Source: Novosphingobium sp.
Lineage (GTDB): Bacteria; Pseudomonadota; Alphaproteobacteria; Sphingomonadales; Sphingomonadaceae
Assembly (NCBI GenBank): GCA_030697365.1
Contig: JAUYQH010000061.1
Location: forward strand, 51,687-115,686
Direction of reading: 5' to 3'
Length of the DNA stretch: 64,000 nucleotides
Shown here: one piece after another, positions 53,237-63,837 of the stretch
How the letters are laid out: every line of letters begins with the position of its first letter
Numbering within the stretch: the stretch's first letter is position 1
Notes under the pieces: generated by a model
What the model was told of the DNA's origin: nothing
Database searches by the model: none
Seen by the model: the letters and a program-made list of their open reading frames with translations, nothing else
Translations under genes and position numbers: made by a program

Positions 53237-53250
53237 AACAATCATTTGTT
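53237..53250. promoter_or_regulatory. Operator site E (AACAATCATTTGTT) in divergent P450/Rieske promoter
   Basis: Core of TAAAAACAATCATTTGTTTTA, an extended near-palindrome. Confidence 0.65.
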
Positions 53251-53350
53251 TTAAGCATCAAAGCGCTCGCCGGTCAAGCCATTTGCGTGCGCCGTTGCGC
53301 AAGAGGCGTTATCCCGCACCGTTTGTCCGGTGACACATCTGGAACCATCG

Positions 53351-54451
53351 ATGGCCATGCAAAACGACGCCCAGTATCCGCTGCCGCCCAGCCATGTGGC
53401 CGCACGGTCCTATACCGATCCCGCCCAATATTCACGCGAGTTCGCGGGAGTATTCCAGCGCGGTTGGCTGCGCACGACCCCGCTGAGCGATCTGCCCGAA
53501 CCCGGCGACTACGTGATCTGGGAAGAGCTGGACCAATCGATTGCGATCGTCCGCCGGGAAGACGGCTCGCTGTGCGCCTGGCACAACGTCTGCCAGCATC
53601 GCGGCGCGCGCCTTGTCGCGGCATCAGGGCATTGCGACAAAGAGCGGTTCGTGTGTCCCTGGCACGGGTTCACCTACGACCTCACAGGCAAGCTCCGTTT
53701 TGCGCCGATGAAGAATGCGTTCCAGGCGGACCGGATCGAAAGTTTGCGCACCCCGCCGGTCCGCGTCGAGGCTTACGCCGGGTTCGCCTGGATCTGCCTT
53801 AGCGACGACGTGCCAGACCTGAAGACATACCTCGCTGAAATCGGTCACGAACTCGACTGGTTCGGACTCGACAAGTTCGATGTGCGCTATCGATTCGACG
53901 TGATGCTCGACGCCAACTGGAAGGTCGTCGTCGATGCCTTCAACGAAACCTGGCACGTGCCGTTCACGCACCAGGCGACGCTGTCGGACATCGTGCAGTG
54001 GGGAAAAGCGCACCTGCGAATCTGCGACCCGCACAGCTGGATGACTATACCTGTGAAAGGCCTGACCGACCGCCAGCCCGACGACGCCGACCACCGCGCG
54101 GCGCATATCACCCATTACCTGGCCTTCCCCAATACCATCTACAGCAACTTTCCCACCCACCTCCAAACCTGGACGATCTGGCCGGCCGGGGAGCGGCGCA
54201 CCCATTTCATCGCCTACGGCATGGTCGGCCCCGTCCCGGATGGTCTGACCGAAGACCAATGGGCGAAACGCAACCAGCGCGACTGGGAACACTTCGAAGC
54301 CGTCTCGCGCGAGGATATCGGGATCATCAATGGCTGGGGAACGGTCGCCGGTTCGCTTGGCCAGCGCGACTATCTGTTCAACACTGCCGAGGGCCGACTC
54401 ACGGCATTCCACCGAGAAGTGGCGCGACGAACGTCAGACCAAGCCGAATGA
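53351..54451 (+). CDS. Rieske [2Fe-2S] ring-hydroxylating oxygenase, large subunit
   Basis: HNVCQHRGARL...FVCPWHGFTYDLTGKL Rieske ligands; VVVDAFNETWHVPFTH mononuclear-iron region. Confidence 0.92.
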   Translation: MAMQNDAQYPLPPSHVAARSYTDPAQYSREFAGVFQRGWLRTTPLSDLPEPGDYVIWEELDQSIAIVRREDGSLCAWHNVCQHRGARLVAASGHCDKERFVCPWHGFTYDLTGKLRFAPMKNAFQADRIESLRTPPVRVEAYAGFAWICLSDDVPDLKTYLAEIGHELDWFGLDKFDVRYRFDVMLDANWKVVVDAFNETWHVPFTHQATLSDIVQWGKAHLRICDPHSWMTIPVKGLTDRQPDDADHRAAHITHYLAFPNTIYSNFPTHLQTWTIWPAGERRTHFIAYGMVGPVPDGLTEDQWAKRNQRDWEHFEAVSREDIGIINGWGTVAGSLGQRDYLFNTAEGRLTAFHREVARRTSDQAE

Positions 54452-54755
54452 TATGACCGTCACGTTCGGAGCAAATCGGCACGCTGGCCCGACCGGCGCC
54501 GGTGATCAGGCCTCCGTCATCCCGCCACTCGACCATTTGCTCGTGGCCGGTGATAAAAGACGGGGTCCGGAGAGTGTCTGCGCGTGGCAATCGATATATA
54601 GGTGGATTTGCCGGCGATGGTGCGCCAATGGGCCGATAGCGGATTGATTTTAAACGCTGGCCTCGCCGCCGCCTCCGGCTCCGGCGGTCAAGGCTGGCAA
54701 ACGCGGATAACTGTCTCACTCCCGGGTAGGCATGCCCCAGAACGCTACGCCAGCC

Positions 54756-55072
54756 TCAGCCTCCAAGGTCGGCGCGGAGGAGAGCATCTCCACGCGCCCA
54801 AAAATGATGATGAGCCGATAGCTCGCCCGCCGCGCGCCCCGTTATTAGCACGCACATCCAGCGCAGCCGCCGCACGCGTTCCCGATCGTTCATCTCGGCG
54901 AACTCGCCAAAATCCTCCGAATTTATTCGGATCATCTCGTCGAACATCGCGCGATCGATCTCGAAAGTATGCGCAACCTGATTGCGGATCTTGTTTAAGC
55001 TCGATGCTCGGAATAACGACGGGATCGTTAATCCCGAAACCCATAAGGTATGCGATTTCCAGCTTATGAGAA
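54756..55072 (-). pseudogene. Frameshifted, truncated gene fragment abutting the second Tn3-family element
   Basis: FNFSHKLEIAYLMGFGINDPVVIPSIE then, after a frame change near 55000, SLNKIRNQVAHTFEIDRAMFDEMIRINSEDFGEFAEMNDRERVRRLRW. Confidence 0.5.
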
Positions 55073-55102
55073 AAGTTGAACCGCTTCAGCGCCGTCTCAT
55101 CA

Positions 55103-58100
55103 GGAGTTCCCGTAACATTTCTCCCAAAAGTAGCGGTAGGGAAAATGGCTGAAAACAGCCATTTTCGGTGTATTCAATTTGCTAAGTGATTGAGTTTATT
55201 GGACCGGCAGCTTTTCGGACTTTCCCCGTGGAGTTGCGCACCAATTGATGGTGCGGTTCGATGGCAAAGAGCATGAGCCCCTTCATGTTGATGTGTCGGT
55301 GCGCGACCGGCGCGATATGCGCCAGATGTTCGGTTGGGTACCGGGCGGGCTGGGCAATAATTTCGCTCTGCATCGCTGCGGTATTCCAGGCCAGCACGAC
55401 ATTGGTGAGCAAGGTGAGAGCACCGCTGATGGCGTTCGCATCATCCTCGGTCCGGCCATGTTTGGCCTCGATCCGCCCGGCCAGCAAAGCGCGCTGCAGG
55501 GCGTGGAGTGATTCACCCTGGGCGAGCAGTCGATGAATCTCGCGGCGGAATTCGGGATTGACCAGATAGTCGAGCATGAACACGCTGCGCATGACTTTGC
55601 CGATCAGGGTGCCGCATTCATAGACCGTATGCCCACGCGCCGCGCTGCCATGGCGCTCGATGATGGTTGCGGCGGAGCCATAGCCGCTCTGGAGCGAGGC
55701 CGCGATGTGCTGGAGTCCGTCCCAGCCTTTGCGCGCAGTGCGGCCAAGCGGGACACGCTCGACAATCGGCTCGAGACGGGCAGGCACCGATATGCCGCGC
55801 GGCAGATAGAGCTTGCGCCCTGAAAACCCGGCGAGGCGGGGACAAAGATCGAAGCCCAGCCCAGCAGCTTGGCCAAGCCCATCGCAAAATGGGTGAAGCC
55901 ATGGGTATCCACCGCCAGACGCTGGAGCGTGGCGATCTGCTGTTGCAGCACACCTTCGATCGCCACCCCGGCCTGGCGCTGGTTGAGCACAATAGCCTGA
56001 TCGTAAATGATAGGCCACTGGTCGAGAATATGCGAATAGGTGCCGATCGCCTTGGTGCCGCGGCGCGGTTCGGTGCGCGCGTTCCAGAGATGGCGCGTGG
56101 CGTCGAGACTCATCATGTCGGCCGAGGGCTGATTGCCCGAGCCCCAGCGCCGCGTAACCGGATGGGAGAGCATGTGGTTGACGACAGCGTCGCTCGCGGC
56201 GCGCAGCCGCCCGCTTGCTACTATTTGGCGCATTACATGTTCGATCTGGTCATCGCTGACGCCCGCAACCATCCGGCTGACGCTGGCCGCGCTCTGCATG
56301 GTGCCCAATCCCAGCAGGGCACAATAGACGAGGGTCAGCTCACTGGTACTGGCAGGCTGGCGGCCCAGCAGGACCCACGAGAAATGGGTGCGAGCATCGA
56401 TCTCGATAAGTATATCGGGCAGCTGGACCGCGCCGATCGCCCCAAACAAGGCTCGGCGAGTGGCCCGGACTTCCGGACTTTCGCCAAGCGCCTTGAGTTT
56501 GGGGATCCGCAGCCGATCCTCGCGAATGCCGAGGTCACCGACGGCGATCGCGGCATCGAGTGCGGCGATCTGTACGGTCAATGTCGCCTTGTAGCCGCTG
56601 AGCCAGGCCTCAAGGGTTTTGGGCAATGTCTGCGCCCTGGCAAAGTTGCCCTTGTGTTTGAGCCACTGCGTCGGCGGCATCAGCTGATCGGCCAGGCTGC
56701 GATGCTTGATGCTGTGTGTGCTGCTCGCGGCGCCATTGCGCAACGAACGCTTGAGCAGCAGCGCGGTCGCAACTTCATAGGCCGCCAGCCTTTCCTCAGC
56801 CGTGGCCGCCGCCTCGATCAAGGCACGCGGCGTGGTGGCAAACGGCGTGCCCAGCGCAGCCAGTCCGTTCTCCTTGTTGGTATAAACCCGGCCCAGGGCG
56901 GTCATGGCAATTCCAAGGGGATGATCGTCGTCATAGTCGAGGTTCAGGCTGGACACCGCTTTGAGCAAGGCCCGCAATCGTGCAGGCCGGGTCGCCATCT
57001 CGGCGCGAATGGCCTGCGCCCGCCCGCTTCCGATAGACACCGTCGGCAATGGTGCGATCACGATCGCGACTTTGGTCCGCAAACCAGCATCGGTGAGGGC
57101 GGGGTCGCCCAATGCCCGCCGGATTGCGCTCACACCGGCGCGATAGATGTCGAGCTCGCGAAAGGCGCGGGTCTCGACTGTCTCATGGGCACCTCGAAAA
57201 ATTGCTGTAGCTCGTAAAGCGCGCCGCAATTGACCCCGATTGATTCCGCTTTGTTCTCGTTTCGAATCATATTCGTTCACCTCGGAGGTGCCTGCGGCTG
57301 AGCGCGAGAGCAATTTTTCGAGGTGGCCTCATGTGCTTCGCGCCACAGGTCGCCGATACGGCGGCTGATTTGCTCAAGCGCAACATCGTTCAACTGGAGG
57401 AACTGCAAACGTAGCCAGCACCCGATCACGGCAGTGCGGCGAGGCTCCCTGATAAGAGCAAGCGTCCGAACTTTTTGGCTGGCCATTCCACGGGCATAGT
57501 GGCGCATGCCGGCGATCGGCAGGGCGGCCAGGGAAAGCCTGTCAGCACCCAAGTTCCGCAGCACCTCGAGCCGACGTGTCGCTTCGGCAATATCGGTCTG
57601 GTTCGTACCCGTCGCGGGCTTGCGCAGCCATTCAAACAGTGTCTCTTCCGTTTCCTCAGCATGGATCGCCGACAAAACCTGGACCCAGCGCTGCACGCAT
57701 TGCCTGCCAGCTCCCTGTAACATCTCCATGCGAATGCGCTTGGTGACATAGGCCTGCGCGGCAGCCACCCGGGCCTCGATCCGGCTTTGGCCCGGCAGCA
57801 CCCAGCCATGCGAAAACAGCCAGGCCATCGCCTCGCGGGTGAGCGCGCCGCTATCGAAGTTCTGGCTCGCCAAGCGGCGCAAATAACCGGTCAGGGCGCG
57901 TTCGCTGGCCTCGCCATAGTCCTTGAAGCCCATCGCGGCCATCGCCGCCTGCTGATGCTGGTACAGCGTCATCCGGCGCGGGTAGATCGAACGGATCGAT
58001 GCCAATCGGGGAGCCGCAATCCCTGCTGCTTGGCCAGCGCGCTGCAGCACAGCTGGCGGGATCATCTGCACGGAATTAAGCGAGCGCCCGGTGAGACGTA

Positions 58101-58447
58101 AAAATCCAATCTGCAGCACCAGTCCCAGGCGGGTTAGCGGCGTGCGCCGCGCTCCAACTACCGGGGCAATCTCGCCATTCAGCGTGAAGAGCGCATCGAT
58201 CTCGGCAGCGGTGAGACTGGTCGGGAACGTCGTCAGACCCAGATACTGCGCCCGCCAATCCTGCATCGACTCGAACCTCGCTGCTTCACAGCGGCAGGCT
58301 ACCGAGATATCCCCCCTGCGTCCCGCAAAGTCAGAAAAGCTGCCGGTCCTGCACAATCAATCACTTAGCGAAATCGATCCGCAAAAAATGGCTGATTTCC
58401 GCCATCCTCGCTACCGCTACTTTTGCCGGATATGTTACGGGAACCCC
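55103..58447 (-). mobile_element. Second IS1071-like Tn3-family element (3345 bp), 91-bp terminal repeats, decayed
   Basis: 55103-55193 (GGAGTTCCCGTAACAT...CTAAGTGATTGA) pairs with reverse complement of 58357-58447 (GGGGTTCCCGTAACAT...CTAAGTGATTGA), diverged but collinear; flanks CATCA vs CACCT. Confidence 0.82.
55182..58266 (-). pseudogene. tnpA: Tn3-family transposase broken by two frameshifts
   Basis: Collinear segments: 57277-58266 (MQDWRAQYLGLTTFP...), 55604-57313 (ETVETRAF...LAKLLGWAS), 55182-~55870 (LGFDLCPRLAGFSGRKLYLPRGI...). Confidence 0.88.
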
Positions 58448-58646
58448 CACCTGCACCACGCAGGCACCGGGCGAGAATGCCTCAGCCAAGATCTCGAGCC
58501 GCTCGTTCTCGCTCCAGCGACGGCGCCGCTCAGGACCCGAGAATACCGTAATCTGACCCATCAACCGCTCCTGAGTACGCTCATAAGAGCACGCTTAAGA
58601 TCGATCACTCACCCGCCCGGCAAGGCGGGACCCGCCGGAGGGTTAC
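58448..58646 (-). mobile_element. IS66-family remnant (tnpA start plus terminal end), truncated by the Tn3-family element
   Basis: MMGQITVFSGPERRRRWSENERLEILAEAFSPGACVVQV, then the IR junction; GTAACCCTCCGGCGGG terminus (reverse complement of 58631-58646). Confidence 0.75.
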
Positions 58647-59083
58647 GTTACAAAAATCACATCGCCATTGATCGGCGCTTCGGCTTCATCCGCAAATCGG
58701 TCGTCACCCACGGTGCCCGCCACGATGGATCGCAACTCAGGGAAGTGGTGACGACCGATAACACCGCGTCGGATGTATGGGCCGACACCGCTTACCGTTC
58801 AAAGAGCAATGAAGCATGGCTGGCGGTGAACGGACGGGTCAGCCGCATCCACCGCAAAAAGCCCAAGGGCAAGCCGAGATCAGAGGCACTGCGCGCTGCC
58901 AACAGTGTCAAATCCAAAATACGCGCGCGGGTCGAGCATGTCTTTGCGCAGCAGAAGGCGCACATGGCCTTGTTCATCCGAACTATCGGCATCAAGCGCG
59001 CCGAAGCCAAGATCACCCTCGCCAATCTTGCCTACAATATGCAGCGCCTGATCTTCCACGAACGACGGGCGGCCAATGGATAA
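58647..59083 (+). pseudogene. IS5-family transposase C-terminal fragment
   Basis: NHIAIDRRFGFIRKSVVTHGARHDGSQL...DVWADTAYRSKSNEAWL...VEHVFAQQKAHMALFIRTIGIKRAEAKITLANLAYNMQRLIF. Confidence 0.82.
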
Positions 59084-59121
59084 CGTAAGCGCGGTCTGTA
59101 GGCCGCCTTGCGCTTGATGGC

Positions 59122-59634
59122 GTGGCCGCGATGATAGCCGCCTTTTGGTTAGGGCGGTGCGTGTTGGGACAGGTCATTGAAGCGTCAGCGGGAGATACGA
59201 CCGGTCATATGACTGGTCGTATGAGTAGTCGGATCACGGTGATCGATCGGGTATCGGGCCGCCGCTATTGGACGGTCGAGCAGAAGATGGCGATGTTGCG
59301 CGACGCATTCGGCTCCGGCGGCTGCGTTCGCACGGCGATGGATCGGCACGAGGTGACGAGCGGCCAGCTTTACTCATGGCGCCGGCAAGCCATGTCGGGT
59401 GAGTTGAGTGGCAAGCCGATCTCTGCACCGACGGTGCCGGTGTTCGCCGAAGTCCGGATTGCCGAGTCTGGACCGGCTGTCCCGGCTTTGCCGCCGCCCC
59501 TGGCTGTTGGGAGTGGGCCGGTGGAACCGGTGGGGCGGATCGGGATTGAGCTCCGCTCGGGCATCCGGCTGACCATCGATTCAACTGTCGATGCCGATGC
59601 CCTGAGGCGGGTATTGTCGGTCATCGGCCAATGA
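59122..59634 (+). CDS. tnpA: IS66 TnpA (true start probably internal, near 59209-59221)
   Basis: RRYWTVEQKMAMLRDAFGSGGCVRTAMDRHEVTSGQLYSWRRQAM. Confidence 0.8.
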   Translation: MAAMIAAFWLGRCVLGQVIEASAGDTTGHMTGRMSSRITVIDRVSGRRYWTVEQKMAMLRDAFGSGGCVRTAMDRHEVTSGQLYSWRRQAMSGELSGKPISAPTVPVFAEVRIAESGPAVPALPPPLAVGSGPVEPVGRIGIELRSGIRLTIDSTVDADALRRVLSVIGQ

Positions 59635-60011
59635 TCGCCCCCATGGACTCATTGCCATTTCCGGCACTGGTCGGGACCGGTCCCGTCAAGGTGTGGCTGG
59701 CGTGCGGGGCGACCGATATGAGGAAGGGGTTCGACGGTCTGGCGGTGCTGGTTCAGCAGGTGCTCGAACAGAGCCCGCATTGCGGGGCGCTCTTCGCCTT
59801 CCGGGGCAAGCGCGGCGATCTGGTGAAGCTGCTCTGGTATGACGGCCAGGGCATGTGCCTGTTTTCCAAGCGTATGGACCGCGGACGGTTCGTCTGGCCG
59901 ATGACCCGGACGGGCAGTGTCGCCCTCACTGCGGCGCAGCTTTCGATGCTGTTGGAAGGCATCGACTGGCGCCGCCCGGAACGCACATGGATGCCGTCGC
60001 TGGCGGGGTAA
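59631..60011 (+). CDS. tnpB: IS66 TnpB
   Basis: VKVWLACGATDMRKGFDGLAVLVQQVL...LLWYDGQGMCLFSKRMDRGRFVWP. Confidence 0.93.
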   Translation: MIAPMDSLPFPALVGTGPVKVWLACGATDMRKGFDGLAVLVQQVLEQSPHCGALFAFRGKRGDLVKLLWYDGQGMCLFSKRMDRGRFVWPMTRTGSVALTAAQLSMLLEGIDWRRPERTWMPSLAG

Positions 60012-60083
60012 AGTCGCTCGCAATAATGGCTAATTTGCGTTGTTTTTGTAGCATATTCCCGTCCGATCTGCTATCGGCTGAGC

Positions 60084-61418
60084 GTGTCGGACAGCCCCTC
60101 CATCATCAGCGACAAGGACGCCCGGATTGCCGCTTTGGAGGCGCTTTTGGCTGAACGCGATGTGGCGCTCGCCGAAGCAAGGGCGGAACTGCTCCACCGC
60201 GATCTTCTGATCGAGACGATGCGCGTACAGCTCGCGCGGTTGCGCCGGATGCAGTTCGGGGCATCGTCAGAGAAGCTGAACGCAGAGATCGCCCAGCTTG
60301 AGCTGGCGCTCGAAGAACTTGAAGCCGCTGCCGCCCCAGTGGCGCAAGGCTCACCAACCCCGAAGGCCGAGCGGTCCGTGCCTGTTCGTGCATTTCCTGA
60401 CCATCTCGCCCGCGTTGATATTGTCGCAGAACCCGCCAGCGGCCCATGTGCTTGCCCGTCGTGCGGCGGGGCGCTGCGCCGCTTGAGCGCGGATAGCGCC
60501 GAGCAGCTTGATGTTGCCCCAGTTCAATGGCGGGTCGTCCGCACCATCCGCCCTAAATATAGCTGTCGGTCGTGCGAGAAGATTGTCCAGGCCCCCGCAC
60601 CCATAAAGGCCATCGCACGCGGCAAGGCGACCTTCGCCACATTGGCGCACATCATCGTATCAAAGTTCGATCACCACCTCCCGCTCTACCGCCAGGCCGA
60701 GATGATGGCGGCACAGGGCATCGAGATTGATCGCTCAACGCTCGCGGGATGGACAGGGCAAGCATCGGCGCTGCTCGATCCGATCATCAGCCGCATCCGC
60801 GAGGAAGGGTTGAAGGCCACCAAGATTCACGCCGATGATACACCGGTTCCGGTGCTTGATCCCGGTCGGGGTAGAACCGCAACCGGCAGGCTGTGGACTT
60901 ACGTGGTTGATGATCGGGCATCTGGGTCCGTCACACCGCCGCTGGCCTGGTATCGCTTCACGCCCGATCGCACCGGCGCGCACCCGCAAAGGGAGTTGGC
61001 CGGGTTTACCGGCCATCTTCAGGCCGACGCCTATGCCGGATATGACAAGCTCTACCAGAGCGGTCGCGTCACCGAAGTCGCCTGCTGGGCGCATTTCCGC
61101 CGCAAGATATTTGATATCCATAAGCCCAAGCCAACCGCGCTCACTTCCGATATCCTCGCGCGGATCGCCGCGCTCTATTCCGTCGAAGCCGAAGTGCGCG
61201 GGCAACCGCCCAATGCGCGGCACGATGCCCGCCAGAATCGTACCAAGCCACTGATCGCCGAGCTTCGCACGGTTCTCGATAACGCGCACCGTCGCCTCTC
61301 GCCCAAGTCGGCGCTGGCGGTCGCTATTGCTTACGGCACCAAGCGGTGGACAGCACTCACCCGGTTCATCGACGATGGCCGTCTCGAGATCGATAATAAT
61401 ATCGCTGAACGATCCTTG
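60084..61418 (+). pseudogene. tnpC: IS66 TnpC transposase, truncated after IDNNIAERSL by the IS21 insertion
   Basis: IS66 Tpase signatures (HADDTPVPVLDPGRGRTATGRLWTYV, CWAHFRRKIFD); ORF terminus CGFRRCRPPIPI is read from the IS21 end. Confidence 0.9.
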
Positions 61419-61540
61419 TGCGGATTCCGACGATGCCGCCCACCTATTCCGATCTGATCGCGCCCACCATTCCGAGCTGATGCCGCCCGGGTGAGAGTGC
61501 CTGATCGTTGGTTTGGTTTGTCACTTATTTCAGCTTTTGG

Positions 61541-62281
61541 TCAAGCGGCTACTGGGCTGGCTGGGCGGCGCAGGGAGTCGCCGGACATTTCGATGCGATG
61601 GGCATTATGGACGAGGCGATCGAGGATGGCGTCGGCGTAGGTGGGGTCGCCGATCAACTCATGCCATCGGGTGATCGGGAGCTGGCTGGTGACCAGGGTT
61701 GAACGCTGCCCGTAGCGATCTTCGAGGATTTCGAGCAGATGGTGGCGGGCATTGCCATCGAGCGGTTCCAGGCCCCAGTCGTCGAGGATGAGGAGATCGA
61801 CGCGGGCGAGGCTTTTCAGGCGGGCGGCGATCCGGCCATCGCCCTTGGCGACGGCGAGTTCGTCGATCAGCCGCGGCAGCCGTGTGTAGAGAACCGAGCG
61901 ATTATCGCGGCAGGCCTTGTGCCCGATGGCGCAGGCGAGCCAACTCTTGCCGATACCGGTCGACCCGATAATCGCCAGGTTCTCGTGGTTGGCGATCCAT
62001 TCGCCCCTGAGCAGCGTATCGAACAGCCGGCGATCGAGCCCACGCTGGGCGCGGTAATCGACGTCTTCAGGCACGGCATGGTGCCGCAGCCGGGCCTGTC
62101 GCAGGCGCAATGACAGGCGCCGGTCGTTGCGGTACGTCGCCTCGTGATCGAGCAGCAGGGCGAGCCATTCGGCATGGCCCAGACTGCTGGCATCATCGTT
62201 GGATGCCAGGTCCGCGAAGGCCTTGGCCATACCGGCAAGGCCGAGCTGGCCAAGCAGATCGAGGGTTGGGTGCTTCAGCAT
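61541..62281 (-). CDS. istB: IS21 IstB helper ATPase
   Basis: 246 aa; GSTGIGKSWLACAIGHKAC Walker A; LLILDDWGLEPL Walker B. Confidence 0.95.
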   Translation of the reverse strand: MLKHPTLDLLGQLGLAGMAKAFADLASNDDASSLGHAEWLALLLDHEATYRNDRRLSLRLRQARLRHHAVPEDVDYRAQRGLDRRLFDTLLRGEWIANHENLAIIGSTGIGKSWLACAIGHKACRDNRSVLYTRLPRLIDELAVAKGDGRIAARLKSLARVDLLILDDWGLEPLDGNARHHLLEILEDRYGQRSTLVTSQLPITRWHELIGDPTYADAILDRLVHNAHRIEMSGDSLRRPASPVAA

Positions 62282-62292
62282 GTCGCTTCCTT

Positions 62293-63837
62293 TCAGTGGT
62301 AATATCCAGAGCCCCGGATGTTGGTGTGGACGATCGGCTCGTGCTCCGGGGAGGTGGGCACGGGCACGCGGTCGAGCCCCTTCTCAAGGATCGATTTGAC
62401 GGACGGGTAATTGCGGGCCTGGATCTCCAGTGCGCGCAGTGCGGCGGCTTCAAGCCGCTCAGCGCCGAAGCGCTTCTCAAGCCCAATGATCCCCAGGCAC
62501 GAGCGGTAGCCCTGCTCGGGATGCGGACGTCCCTCGATGATTTTCTCGACCAGCAGCGACATCATCGGCCCGATCCGGGTCGCTTCCTCGCGGATTTTCG
62601 TCGGCGTCCATTCGCCATAGCGGCGGTGGCTCGACGGCATGTGCTCAGGGATCGTTGTGTGCCGCCCGTTGCCCGATCCACGCATGTGGACGGCAATGCG
62701 CTCGCCGCCGAGGAAGACCTCCACCGTGCGGGTGGTAAAGCGGGCTTCAACCTCACGGCGGGCGAAGCGGAAGGGGACCGAGTAATGGTGCCGCTCGAGT
62801 GCAATGTGATAATCAAGCCCGACCCGGCACCGCTTCCATTCGGCATGGACCCAGGGATCGGCAGGCAGTGGCTTCAGGTTCGGCGCGTCGATTTCCTCGA
62901 ACATCTGGCGACGCGTCTTTCCAAACTGGCGCACCACCCGCACGTCGTTGAGCAGCGCCATACATTCGGCGATCGCCGCATTGAGCTCAGCCAGACTGTA
63001 GAAGATCCGGTTGCGCAGCCGTCCCAGCAGCCAGCGCTCAACGATCCCGACGCAGGCTTCGACCTTAGCCTTGTCCCGCGGCTTGCGCGGCCGCGTCGGC
63101 AGCACCGCCGTGTCGTAGTGGCGCGCCATGTCGGTGTAACTGCGGTTGACCATCGGATCGAACAGGCATGCTTTGATCACTGCAACCTTGGCATTGTCGG
63201 GCACCAGGAGCTGCGGCACCCCGCCGAAGAAGGCAAAGGCCGCGTTGTGGCTATCGATCCAGTCGCCCATCTGCTCGGTCCAGGTCGCATAACCGAACGA
63301 CAGGCTCGAGCCGCCCATCACCGCCACGAAGATGTGCGCATCGCGAACTTCGCCGGTCTGGCGATCGACTACCGGCACCTTGTCGCCGGCATAATCGATA
63401 AACAGCTTCTCGCCGCCGCCGTGGCTCTGCCGCATCGTCAACGGCAGCCGACCCTCCCAACCTCGGAACAGGTCACAGAACCGGCTGTAGCGATACCCGT
63501 CAGGGTGTAGCGCGATGTACTCTTCCCACAAAACCTGCAGCGTCACGTGCTTGCGCTTCATCTCGCGCGCCACCACCGACCAGTCCGGCTCCGGCAACTT
63601 GCGCCGCCCAGGCTTGACCCCGGCCGCACCGTAAAGGCGCGCCTCGAGTGCCGTGTCATTCATCTCCACTGGAACCGGCCAGGCCAGGCCAGATCGCTCA
63701 AACCGCGCAATCATGTCGCGCGCCGTCGAGCGCGCAACTCCGATCCGCCGCGCAATATCTCGTACAGGCTGACCGCTCTCCCGGTACAACCGCATCACTT
63801 CGCGCACTTCGCGCATCCTTGACCTCCTCGTCGGCAT
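62293..63837 (-). CDS. istA: IS21 IstA transposase
   Basis: HTH REVMRLYRESGQPVRDIARRIGVARSTARDMI and DDE region FIDYAGDKVPV...LLVPDNAKVAV; start MPTRRSRMREVRE at 63837. Confidence 0.93.
   Translation of the reverse strand: MPTRRSRMREVREVMRLYRESGQPVRDIARRIGVARSTARDMIARFERSGLAWPVPVEMNDTALEARLYGAAGVKPGRRKLPEPDWSVVAREMKRKHVTLQVLWEEYIALHPDGYRYSRFCDLFRGWEGRLPLTMRQSHGGGEKLFIDYAGDKVPVVDRQTGEVRDAHIFVAVMGGSSLSFGYATWTEQMGDWIDSHNAAFAFFGGVPQLLVPDNAKVAVIKACLFDPMVNRSYTDMARHYDTAVLPTRPRKPRDKAKVEACVGIVERWLLGRLRNRIFYSLAELNAAIAECMALLNDVRVVRQFGKTRRQMFEEIDAPNLKPLPADPWVHAEWKRCRVGLDYHIALERHHYSVPFRFARREVEARFTTRTVEVFLGGERIAVHMRGSGNGRHTTIPEHMPSSHRRYGEWTPTKIREEATRIGPMMSLLVEKIIEGRPHPEQGYRSCLGIIGLEKRFGAERLEAAALRALEIQARNYPSVKSILEKGLDRVPVPTSPEHEPIVHTNIRGSGYYH

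Larger units (their letters stand above)
59085..61418 (+). mobile_element. IS66-family element, interrupted at its 3' part by an IS21 element
   Basis: GTAAGCGCGGTCTGTAGGC terminus at 59085; tnpA, tnpB and truncated tnpC in order. Confidence 0.85.
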
